From the NCBI GenBank assembly GCA_937879875.1, contig CALFMN010000076.1:1-8669 (forward strand): 8,669 nucleotides of DNA, read 5' to 3'. Below, one piece after another: positions 1 through 5,737 of this stretch. A program made the translations under genes and the position numbers. The notes below the pieces were generated by a model. The model made no database searches, was not told the origin of the DNA, and was given only the letters and a program-made list of their open reading frames with translations. Source of the DNA: an uncultured Chloroflexota bacterium. Its GTDB lineage: Bacteria; Chloroflexota; Dehalococcoidia; CAUJGQ01. The first letter of the stretch is position 1; every line of letters starts with the position of its first letter.

Positions 1-1
1 G

Positions 2-556
2 CACCGGGGCTATCTGTTCAAAGTCCACGTGGACGAGACGGAAGAGCTGGCGGAGGCGGCGGGGCGCAAGTACGTGGAGGGACCGAGCAACCCGTTCTTA
101 GAAGGCAACCAGGGCAACGTGCGCGCCTACATCCAGAACCTGCCCGGCATGACCTCCCGCACCAATCTGCTGCCCACCGTCTCCAGCTTCGCGCAGGCGG
201 CGGCGCGCGGCCGGCAGAAAGAGTACCTCGAAGCCCGCAAGAAGGCCGACCACCAGACGCAGGATTTCCTCGGCACATTTGAAGATCAGATCAACAAGAT
301 GAGCATCATCACGGGCACGCCGGACACGGTGATTCCCAAGGTGAAGCATGTGCTGGAGTACCTGCGGCCGGGCAACATCTTCTTCTGGGACGGGGACGGG
401 GCGATGACGCACGACGACGCGATGCGCAGTCTGCGGCTGATGGGCGACGAGGTGATCCCGGCGGTGCGGGAGATGGCCAGAGAGCTGGACCTCAAAGGCG
501 CCTTCGAGGTCGATCCGCTCACCAACCAACCCGTGGCCGCGGGCGCCGGCGACTGA
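2..556 (+). CDS. LLM-class flavin-dependent oxidoreductase (luciferase-like), C-terminal part
   Basis: This is the last 184 codons of a gene that begins before the window. The reading frame is open from base 2 and ends at TGA 554-556. The protein resembles the C-terminal part of luciferase-like (F420- or FMN-dependent) monooxygenases. It has the late-barrel element ITGTPDTVIPKVKHVLEYLR (a 'G-(S/T)-P-(D/E)-T-V' segment), then a Gly/Asp turn, then an MTHDDAMRSLRLMGDEVIP helix like the 'ALRSMELFAREVMPALR' end of the family. Family members use reduced flavin and O2 to oxidise organic substrates; the substrate here is unknown. The N-terminal barrel and most flavin contacts are not visible. A GTG at 29 is only an internal valine. 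The stop abuts the following halogenase-family gene, so the two are probably co-transcribed. Family call fairly sure, specific function unknown. Confidence 0.82.
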   Translation, partial: HRGYLFKVHVDETEELAEAAGRKYVEGPSNPFLEGNQGNVRAYIQNLPGMTSRTNLLPTVSSFAQAAARGRQKEYLEARKKADHQTQDFLGTFEDQINKMSIITGTPDTVIPKVKHVLEYLRPGNIFFWDGDGAMTHDDAMRSLRLMGDEVIPAVREMARELDLKGAFEVDPLTNQPVAAGAGD

Positions 557-591
557 GCGTCGCCACGAGCACGACAAACCCGGATGTTCTC

Positions 592-2199
592 GTGATCGGC
601 GGAGGCCCGGCGGGCAGCACGGCCGCGACCATGCTCGCCCGCATGGGCTGGCGCGTGCGCCTGTTCGAGCGGGAGCGCTTTCCGCGTGAGCACGTGGGCG
701 AGTCGCTGTTGCCCGCATCCATGCCGCTGCTCGAAGAGCTGGGCGCCATGCCCGCGATCGCGCGCGCCGGCTTCGTCAAGAAGTGGGGCGCTGTGATGGT
801 CTGGGGCAGCGGCGGCGAGCCCTGGAGCTGGCACTTCAGCGAAACCAACCGCCGCTATCCGCATGCCTTTCAAGTCTGGCGCCCGCAGTTCGACCAGATC
901 CTGCTCGACAACAGCCGCGCCGCCGGCGTGGACGTGCGCGAGGGCTGCCGCGTCGCCGAGGCGCTGTTCGAGGGCGAGGCAGTCACCGGACTGCGCTTTC
1001 TGGACGAGTCCGGCACAGAGCAGACCTGCCGTGCCCGCTTCGTCGTGGACGCGAGCGGCCAGACCGGCCTGATCGGCCGCTCGCTGCGCCTGCGCCGCCC
1101 CGACCCCTACTTCCGCAACCTCGCTGTTTACGGCTACTTCAGCGGCGCCGCGCCCCTGCCCGAGGCCGAGCGCGGCAACATCTTCATCGAGTCGTACGAG
1201 CATGGCTGGTGCTGGGCGATTCCGCTGCACACGGGCTGGACCAGCGTGGGTTTCGTCGTGGACAGCGAGCGCGGACAGGAGGGCATTCGCCGCGAGGGGC
1301 TGGAGGGCTTTTTCCGCGGCCAGCTCGCGCAGGCGCGGCACAGCGCCATACGGCTCAGTGCTGCCACGCTCGTCGCCGGCCCGATCGTCGTGCGTGACTG
1401 GTCCTACGTTTCCGACGAAGTAGCGGGCGAAGGCTACGTGCTCGCGGGCGACGCCGCCTGCTTCGTGGACCCGCTCTTCTCCTCCGGTGTGCACCTGGCA
1501 CTGTCGTCGGGCGTGATGGCCGCGGCCTACGCCACCTCGGCGCTGCGCGACCCGACGCTGCGCGGCCCGGCCGGACAGGCCTACAAGGAACTGTACTACC
1601 GTCAGTACGGTCACTTCCGCGAGCTGGCGAAGCTGTTTTACGCCAGCAACCGCAGTATCGAGTCGTACTTCTGGGAGGCGCGGCGCATCCTCGGCGCGGA
1701 CGAATCGCTCTCGCCGCGGCAGGCGTTCGTGCAGGCGGTGGCCGGCCAGCCGCCGCAGGGCTACGAGCGCGTCGTGCTGGAGCACGGCGAGGCGCCCGCC
1801 GGCTTCGTCGAGGGCGTGCGCGTGGTAGAAAACGAGCGGTCAGCGCGCAGTGCATCGGCCGCGGCGCTGCTGAGCGACGGCGGGGCGCTGGCCCGGCTCG
1901 TGCCGGTCCTGGCCGAGGGCGCGCGGCTGGAGAAGAAGGCGGTGCTGGGCGAGGGCGAGTTCGTCTGGGGTTTGGTGCTCAGCACGCCGGCCCGCCCGGA
2001 GGGCACACCACTGAGCGGGCTGTTGGCGCGGGCCGTAGCGCTGATCGACGGGCGGCGCACGCTGGCCGAGCTTTTGCGCGGCATCGCCGCGGAACTGCCG
2101 CCGGAGCAGGCACAGCGAGCGCTGGGCAGCGTGCTCACCGCGCTGCGCATTCTGTACACCGACGGCGCGGTTGCAGAGCTGCGCGTGCCCCATTCCTGA
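592..2199 (+). CDS. FAD-dependent halogenase-family oxidoreductase
   Basis: A 535-residue flavoprotein of the tryptophan-halogenase/geranylgeranyl-reductase superfamily. Visible in order: the FAD dinucleotide motif GGGPAG (3-8); FERERFPREHVGES (25-38); GFVKKWG (60-66), where K64 fits the catalytic lysine position FxxKxG of flavin halogenases; VDASGQTGLIGR; the halogenase signature WxWxIP as WCWAIP (206-211); and GDAACFVDPLFSSG (286-299), the second FAD motif plus the FxDPxxSxG segment. Such enzymes use FADH2, O2 and halide to make hypohalous acid, which a lysine directs to the substrate. They need a separate flavin reductase, and none is visible here. Residues from about 380 are an extra region ending in LIDGRRTLAELLRGIAAE and ILYTDGAVAEL, which loosely recalls PqqD-like folds. 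The GTG at 592 is the only conventional start, but it removes most of the first beta strand: in-frame codons back to 553 read as a natural N-terminus (TSTTNPDVL). The true start may be CTG 553, overlapping the upstream stop. Alternatively it could be a non-halogenating monooxygenase or reductase. Confidence 0.82.
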   Translation: MIGGGPAGSTAATMLARMGWRVRLFERERFPREHVGESLLPASMPLLEELGAMPAIARAGFVKKWGAVMVWGSGGEPWSWHFSETNRRYPHAFQVWRPQFDQILLDNSRAAGVDVREGCRVAEALFEGEAVTGLRFLDESGTEQTCRARFVVDASGQTGLIGRSLRLRRPDPYFRNLAVYGYFSGAAPLPEAERGNIFIESYEHGWCWAIPLHTGWTSVGFVVDSERGQEGIRREGLEGFFRGQLAQARHSAIRLSAATLVAGPIVVRDWSYVSDEVAGEGYVLAGDAACFVDPLFSSGVHLALSSGVMAAAYATSALRDPTLRGPAGQAYKELYYRQYGHFRELAKLFYASNRSIESYFWEARRILGADESLSPRQAFVQAVAGQPPQGYERVVLEHGEAPAGFVEGVRVVENERSARSASAAALLSDGGALARLVPVLAEGARLEKKAVLGEGEFVWGLVLSTPARPEGTPLSGLLARAVALIDGRRTLAELLRGIAAELPPEQAQRALGSVLTALRILYTDGAVAELRVPHS

Positions 2200-2201
2200 T
2201 G

Positions 2202-2265
2202 CCCGCTCGGCCGTTCCCTGGCGGCACGGGTTTCGCGTCGTCAGTCCCGGCAGGGAATGAGCGGG
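2202..2265. terminator. Convergent-gene inverted repeat, probable bidirectional terminator
   Basis: The 109-bp spacer between the convergent halogenase (ends 2199) and DUF3500 (ends 2309) genes holds nested inverted arms. CCCGCTC (2202-2208) pairs with GAGCGGG (2259-2265), TTCCCTG (2214-2220) pairs with CAGGGAA (2251-2257), and an inner CGGG (2227-2230) pairs with CCCG (2246-2249). Together they form a long stem interrupted by small internal loops, starting within three bases of the halogenase stop. There is no clear T-run on either side, so it is not a textbook intrinsic terminator. The role is inferred from placement and symmetry. I see nothing else in this spacer. Confidence 0.45.
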
Positions 2266-2308
2266 GCTTGCGGGTAAAACGCCGGACGGGATAGCGACTG
2301 CAGGTGCG

Positions 2309-3487
2309 TCAATGGCGGTGCGCGACCTGCTCGTGGTGCTGACGCAGCAGATCCTTGCCGTAGTCGTTGCCGTTCGGCGTGCGCACGACGGTATGGATAT
2401 GGTTGCGTGTCGGCTGCTCGTTGTCGAAGGCGATGCCGGATTCGTGGTCGAACTCGATCAGGATCACCGGGCTGTGCACGCGGTAGTAGAAGACGCTGTC
2501 TTCCTCGCAACCGCCCATCCAGGCGAAATACGTCTCGGCGAGATGCTGCTTCACCTCGTCCAGCTTGACCGCGGCGTGGTCGGGCCGCGTGCGGCCGGTG
2601 TAGGTCTCGATCAGCCGGAGCAGCAGCCGCTGCTGCGCGTCGGAGAGTGCATCGAAGCGAATGCCTTCGTAGTTCAGCTCGAAGTTATCGCGGAAGGCGG
2701 TCGTGAAGACTTCGCGCGGCAGATCCTCGGACAGCAGCGCCGTACGCCGCTGCTCGAGTGAGAGCGACTGCATCAACGCCAGCCCGTCGCGCTCTTCCGC
2801 GGCGAAGACGCGCGTACCGGCATACTTGCCGGACTCCGCCTCGCAGGGCTCGGAGCCCATGAACAGCGGCGTCATCACCAGCTGATCGCCCAGCACGAGG
2901 CAGTTGACGATCAGGTGATGGCCGTCGATCTGCCAGCCCCAGGGTTCGGCCGCGGCGGGCGGCGGCGTGCCGAAGACGCTGAGCCAGTAGAGCCATTCGC
3001 CGTACTCTTCCGGCTTCGCGGTCATTTCGCCGATCGTCTCGTTCAGCCGCATCACATCGCGGGCGGTCTGGAAACCCTGTGTGCTCAGGCTCACCCGCAG
3101 CAGCGCCAGCGCCGCCTCACGCTGCGGCTCGTTCAGCGCTTCGAGCAGGGCGCCGTGACGCATCACGTAGATATGGATGTTGCTCCAGCGGCGCCAGGCG
3201 TCACTGTCGATCGGGAACTGCGCCTGCGCCCGCTGGTCCGCGCCGAGCGCCGCGAGCAACGCTCCGGCCGCATCGGCGATCGGTCGGGTGGACACGCCCG
3301 TGCTGCGCAGCGGGAACAGGTTGGTAACAGCCGCGCCGCCGGCCGTGACGCCGCGATACGGCTGCGCGACCGCCGCATCGCCGTCCTGCATGTAGCGGCG
3401 GATGAACTCGGGCAGCACGGCCGGCAGCACGCGGCCGGACGCCGGCGGACGCTGCCGGGGCCGGAACTCGCTCAGGTTCGTCGTCAT
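2309..3487 (-). CDS. DUF3500 domain-containing protein
   Basis: A 392-residue protein that matches the DUF3500 family along its length. Its hallmarks are EYGEWLYWLSVFGTP (161-175), EPWGWQIDGHHLIVN (181-195), MTPLFMGSEP (205-214), GKYAGTRVFAAEE (220-232), LIEFDHESGI (343-352) and NHIHTVVRTPNGNDYGKDLL (362-381). The clustered histidines and acidic residues (HH190-191, DH347-348, H363, H365) look like a metal or catalytic site, but no activity is established that I know of. No signal peptide or membrane segment is apparent, so it is probably cytoplasmic. The start is supported by AGAAGGA (3497-3503 on the complementary strand) about 9 nt before the ATG. It follows the MBL-fold gene after 52 bp on the same strand, so co-transcription is likely. 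The family name is sure; the function is unknown. Confidence 0.9.
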   Translation of the reverse strand: MTTNLSEFRPRQRPPASGRVLPAVLPEFIRRYMQDGDAAVAQPYRGVTAGGAAVTNLFPLRSTGVSTRPIADAAGALLAALGADQRAQAQFPIDSDAWRRWSNIHIYVMRHGALLEALNEPQREAALALLRVSLSTQGFQTARDVMRLNETIGEMTAKPEEYGEWLYWLSVFGTPPPAAAEPWGWQIDGHHLIVNCLVLGDQLVMTPLFMGSEPCEAESGKYAGTRVFAAEERDGLALMQSLSLEQRRTALLSEDLPREVFTTAFRDNFELNYEGIRFDALSDAQQRLLLRLIETYTGRTRPDHAAVKLDEVKQHLAETYFAWMGGCEEDSVFYYRVHSPVILIEFDHESGIAFDNEQPTRNHIHTVVRTPNGNDYGKDLLRQHHEQVAHRH

Positions 3488-3539
3488 CGCGGAAGTCCTT
3501 CTCTCTGCGAACAGCCGAATCGTACGTCTACTGCATAGC

Positions 3540-4397
3540 TTATGCCGGTTGCGCCGCCTGCTGCCGCGCCACGATCCGCTTGTAGAGATTGCTGACGTTC
3601 ATCGCGTCGACGCGGTCGCTGATCGGGAACAGCCGTTGGCCGATCGGGTACGGATCGACCCGTGGCGCCGGCTGCTGCAGCGCCTCGGCTTCCGTCATGC
3701 CGCGGCGCACAAAGTCCTCGACGGCGCCGGTCCAGGCTGCGATGATCTCCGCCTGCAGCGGCAGATAGCGGTTGTCGCAGGGCTCGCCGTGGCCGGGCAC
3801 GATCGTCTCCGCGCCCAGCGCCTCGATGCGCTTCAGCGCCGCCAGCCACTGCCAGGGGTCCGCCTCCTGGATGAAGGTCTTGACCCGGTGGAAGATGTTA
3901 TCGCCGGTGAAAAGCACGCCTTCGTCCGGTAAGAAGATCGCCGTCTGCGGCGCGGTGTGACCGGGGATGTGCAGGCACTGGATCGTGTGCTGGCCGACGC
4001 GCAGGGTCAGCTCCTCGTCGAACGTGCGCGTCGGCGGGTTCGGCGGATAGTCCGGGTGGCCGAACAGCCAGACGCTGTCGGGGTCGGCCTGCTTCATCGG
4101 CTCCAGCCGCTCGCCCATCTGCGGCACGGCCTCGAGATAGCGCTCGCGCAGCCCCGTCTGGCCGACGACCTCGACGCCGGGGAAGCAGGCGTTGCCGAGG
4201 ATGTGGTCGATGTGCGGCTCGGTGTTGATCAGGTGACGGATCGGCCCGTGTTCTTGCAGCCGTTCGCGCCAGCGCACGGCGTCGATCGGCTGCTGCGGCG
4301 TATCGATCATGACGACGCCGTCGCTGGCGGCCAGAAAGCCGGGGTTGCAGCCCCAGAAGTAGATCTCGGCGTAGACATGCTCGCTGATCCGCCGCAT
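3540..4397 (-). CDS. MBL-fold metallo-hydrolase with Glu in place of the first metal-site His
   Basis: A 285-residue metallo-beta-lactamase-fold hydrolase. Metal-site elements are in order: E60-P-H62-I-D64-H65 in INTEPHIDHILGN; H147 in IPGHTAPQTA; D166 in FTGDNIF; and H203 in VPGHGEPCD. The canonical motif is HxHxDH, and here the first histidine is glutamate. All other ligands are intact, so an active metal centre with an altered first site is likely. EHH variants are known in some MBL-fold lineages. The overall pattern (N-terminal VYAEIYFWGCNPGFLAASDG, GHT and GHG motifs, C-terminal helical extension from about 215) fits the broad glyoxalase-II/quinoprotein-relay-like group; the substrate is unknown. 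No signal peptide is visible, so a cytoplasmic location is likely. Translation start is well supported by a perfect GGAGGT at 4403-4408, five bases before ATG. It heads a probable two-gene unit with the DUF3500 gene. Confidence 0.88.
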   Translation of the reverse strand: MRRISEHVYAEIYFWGCNPGFLAASDGVVMIDTPQQPIDAVRWRERLQEHGPIRHLINTEPHIDHILGNACFPGVEVVGQTGLRERYLEAVPQMGERLEPMKQADPDSVWLFGHPDYPPNPPTRTFDEELTLRVGQHTIQCLHIPGHTAPQTAIFLPDEGVLFTGDNIFHRVKTFIQEADPWQWLAALKRIEALGAETIVPGHGEPCDNRYLPLQAEIIAAWTGAVEDFVRRGMTEAEALQQPAPRVDPYPIGQRLFPISDRVDAMNVSNLYKRIVARQQAAQPA

Positions 4398-4402
4398 GGA
4401 GT

Positions 4403-4408
4403 ACCTCC
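4403..4408 (-). promoter_or_regulatory. Strong Shine-Dalgarno for the MBL-fold gene
   Basis: The complementary strand reads GGAGGT five bases before the ATG at 4395-4397. This is the best ribosome binding site for any complete minus-strand gene in the window at an ATG start, and it fixes the start of the MBL-fold protein. Confidence 0.7.
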
Positions 4409-4454
4409 GCCGTCGCCGGGTTCGCCGCCGTCCGCGCCGTGTCCGGCGATCTCT

Positions 4455-4483
4455 CTTCTAACGGCTCCGCGCCGAGTTCGCAA
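4455..4483 (-). promoter_or_regulatory. Possible sigma70-type promoter for the MBL-fold/DUF3500 unit
   Basis: On the minus strand, TTGCGA (4478-4483) is followed after exactly 17 bases by TAGAAG (4455-4460). Each hexamer matches four of six consensus positions. It lies about 60 bp before the MBL-fold ATG, in the only part of this spacer outside the palindromic repeat. A weak match of this kind in GC-rich DNA could arise by chance. Confidence 0.3.
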
Positions 4484-4493
4484 GTGGCGGCCG

Positions 4494-4653
4494 GCCCTCA
4501 TCCTCTCCTGTCTCCTTCCCCCAATCCTGGAGGGAAGGAGACGATCCAGCGTCGGGCGTTCCGTGGCCGGTGCGGTTAACCCGACGCCGCAACGGATCGC
4601 TCCAGACAGGATCGCCCCTCGCCCAGGATTGGGAGAGGGGAGGGGGTGAGGGC
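4494..4653. repeat. Head-to-head pair of GC-rich hairpin repeats, 3' of gmk
   Basis: Two related elements face each other. The left copy (4494-4547) runs from GCCCTCA to CGATCC; the right copy (4609-4653) reads the same on the other strand, from TGAGGGC inward to GGATCG. They share an exact 11-bp core: CCCAATCCTGG at 4520-4530 and its reverse complement at 4623-4633. Each copy also folds on its own. GTCTCCTTCCC (4510-4520) pairs with GGGAAGGAGAC (4532-4542), an 11-bp perfect stem. CCCCTC-CCC (4615-4624) pairs with GGG-GAGGGG (4631-4640) with one mismatch. The right copy ends 7 bp after the gmk stop, so it may terminate or protect the gmk transcript, though no T-run follows. The whole 160-bp inverted unit could be a small non-autonomous element. 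It occupies most of the 262-bp gap between gmk and the MBL-fold gene. Confidence 0.65.
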
Positions 4654-4659
4654 GCGGGG

Positions 4660-5274
4660 TCAGAGCGCGACCGGCCGCCGGCCGATGCGGCAGCGCTCGG
4701 CGGTGACGATCGCCTGCACCTGATCGGCGGCGCGATCGAGCCGGCCGTCCTCGTTCAGCACGGCGTAGTCGAATCGCGGCGCGGCATCGAGCTCCGCGCG
4801 GGCCAGCTCCAGCCGCTCGCGGATCGCCTCCGGCGCCTCGCCGCCGCGCGTCTGCATGCGCTCGCGCAGCGCCTCGAAGCTCGGCGGTGCGATGAAGATC
4901 AGCACGGCGCCCGGCGCCATCTGCTTGATCGTCAGGGCGCCGCGCACGTCCGTGCGCATGATCACGTTGCATCCGGCTGCTAACGCCGCCCGCACCTGCG
5001 CCTTCGGCACGCCGCGATATGTGCCGTGGTAGAGCACGTGCTCAACGAGTCCATCCGTGTCGCGCAGGCGCAGAAACGCGTTCTCGGAGAGGAAGTGGTA
5101 GTCGACGCCGTCGCGCTCGCCGGGCCGCGGGGCGCGGGTCGTGGCCGTGATGGTGAAGTGGTAGGGCGCCTCGCGCCGCTTCAGCTCCTGCAAGACCGCG
5201 TCTTTGCCTGCACCGGAAGGGCCGGAGAGCACCACCAGCAGCGGCCCGTCGGCGGCCAACCCCGGCGCGGCCAC
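4660..5274 (-). CDS. gmk: Guanylate kinase with altered Walker A
   Basis: Phosphorylates GMP to GDP with ATP in cytoplasmic guanine nucleotide synthesis. From the chosen GTG start (204 residues, the usual length for the family) the P-loop GPSGAGKD is at 18-25, the GMP-binding segment TTRAPRPGERDGVDYHFLS at 45-63, YHGTYRGVPK at 82-91 (usually YGNYYGTP), TDVRGA at 108-113, FIAPPS at 127-132 and the end AVLNED at 171-176. Odd point: the P-loop Ser/Thr after lysine 24 is Asp25, followed by Ala. Start choice: AGGAGG lies 8 nt before GTG 5272-5274, while an upstream ATG at 5314-5316 would add a 14-residue Gly/Ala-rich tail whose codons use A or T at the third position more often than the rest of the gene. 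The ATG, 4 nt after the remA stop, cannot be excluded. It follows remA on the same strand, an operon order known in Firmicutes. Confidence 0.93.
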   Translation of the reverse strand: MAAPGLAADGPLLVVLSGPSGAGKDAVLQELKRREAPYHFTITATTRAPRPGERDGVDYHFLSENAFLRLRDTDGLVEHVLYHGTYRGVPKAQVRAALAAGCNVIMRTDVRGALTIKQMAPGAVLIFIAPPSFEALRERMQTRGGEAPEAIRERLELARAELDAAPRFDYAVLNEDGRLDRAADQVQAIVTAERCRIGRRPVAL

Positions 5275-5282
5275 TGCGTCCG

Positions 5283-5288
5283 CCTCCT
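5283..5288 (-). promoter_or_regulatory. Shine-Dalgarno AGGAGG that favours the internal GTG start of gmk
   Basis: The complementary strand carries AGGAGG ending 8 bases before GTG 5272-5274. This is the optimal anti-SD match at near-optimal spacing, and it lies inside the longer reading frame that starts at ATG 5316. It is the main reason to prefer the shorter guanylate kinase. Confidence 0.55.
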
Positions 5289-5320
5289 GTGTTCCGGGTG
5301 TGCCAGCCCCGCTCATCGCC

Positions 5321-5599
5321 TCACTCTTCGTCGGCGGAGATCATGCGCGGGCCGCCGCGCTGCTGACCGACGCGGTTGGTGATCGTCTCTGGCGTGATCG
5401 CGGCCAGCACGATGTGGCCGTCATCCATCACCAGCACGGCCTTGGTGCGCCGGCCGCTGGTCATGTCCACGGTGAGCCCCTTGGTTTTTCCCTCTTGAAT
5501 CAGGCGTTTGGTCGGCGCCGAGTTCGGCGCGACGATGGCGATCACGCGATTGACCGCAAGTACGTTGCCGAAGCCCACGTGGATTAGCTCGGTGGCCAT
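5321..5599 (-). CDS. remA: DUF370/RemA-family regulator
   Basis: A 92-residue protein of the RemA (DUF370) family. It has the family pattern throughout: LIHVGFGNVLAVNRVIAIVA (5-24), NSAPTKRLIQEGKTKG (26-41), DMTSGRRTKAVLVMDDGHIV (45-64) and ITPETITNR (68-76). In Bacillus subtilis RemA is a DNA-binding activator of biofilm matrix genes that forms ring-like oligomers; the arginines of GRR and NR lie in the region linked to DNA binding. The role outside Firmicutes is not settled. The ATG at 5597-5599 is preferred over an in-frame ATG at 5644 because GAGGGAG (5603-5609) lies just before it, the conserved part begins here, and the extra 15 residues would fall in a hairpin repeat. The gene is directly upstream of gmk, as in Firmicutes. 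Confidence 0.92.
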   Translation of the reverse strand: MATELIHVGFGNVLAVNRVIAIVAPNSAPTKRLIQEGKTKGLTVDMTSGRRTKAVLVMDDGHIVLAAITPETITNRVGQQRGGPRMISADEE

Positions 5600-5620
5600 G
5601 CACTCCCTCAGCTCTGGCGC

Positions 5621-5713
5621 GGCCCCCTCCCTGCCCCTCCCCAACGCGTTAGGGGAGGGATGGAGTGGATTCGATCCCCTCTCCCATCGTCATGGGGAAG
5701 GGTCGGGGAGGAG
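5621..5713. repeat. Second head-to-head hairpin repeat, between aroA and remA
   Basis: Two polypyrimidine/polypurine hairpins meet at GGATTCGATCC (5667-5677). In the left one CCCTCCCC (5635-5642) pairs with GGGGAGGG (5652-5659) around the palindrome AACGCGTT, with a single bulged A at 5651. In the right one CCCTCTCCCAT (5677-5687) pairs with ATGGGGAAGGG (5692-5702) over a 4-base loop, with one mismatch and one wobble. The arrangement (C-rich arm, hairpin, G-rich arm, GATCC centre, then the inverse) is the same as in the repeat after gmk, although the loops differ. It fills most of the 138 bp between the aroA stop (5738) and the remA start (5599). It may act as terminator of the rsmE-tyrA-aroA transcript; any remA promoter would have to lie inside it or further upstream. 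Confidence 0.6.
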
Positions 5714-5737
5714 GCACAGCGAGTATGGCCCGGCGGC

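Noticed and set aside
584..595. ATG TTC TCG TGA mini-frame ending on the GTG of the halogenase gene
   Set aside because: It is three codons long with no SD. A leader role cannot be told from chance.
286..1785. 499-codon open frame on the minus strand across the halogenase gene
   Set aside because: Translation is low-complexity Ala/Arg/His/Gly-rich with no family motif. It mirrors a well-supported gene on the other strand; such frames are expected in GC-rich DNA.
2915..3538. 207-codon plus-strand frame across the DUF3500 gene
   Set aside because: It is a shadow of a conserved protein on the other strand, with biased composition and no motif.
3957..4649. 230-codon plus-strand frame across the MBL-fold gene and spacer
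   Set aside because: It runs through the palindromic repeats and is antisense to the conserved MBL-fold protein.
4494..4653. CRISPR-like array
   Set aside because: There are only two copies, in inverted rather than direct orientation, with self-complementary cores and no regular spacers.
5597..5644. Longer RemA starting at 5644
   Set aside because: The added residues fall in the hairpin repeat, are not part of the family, and GAGGGAG directly precedes the ATG at 5599.
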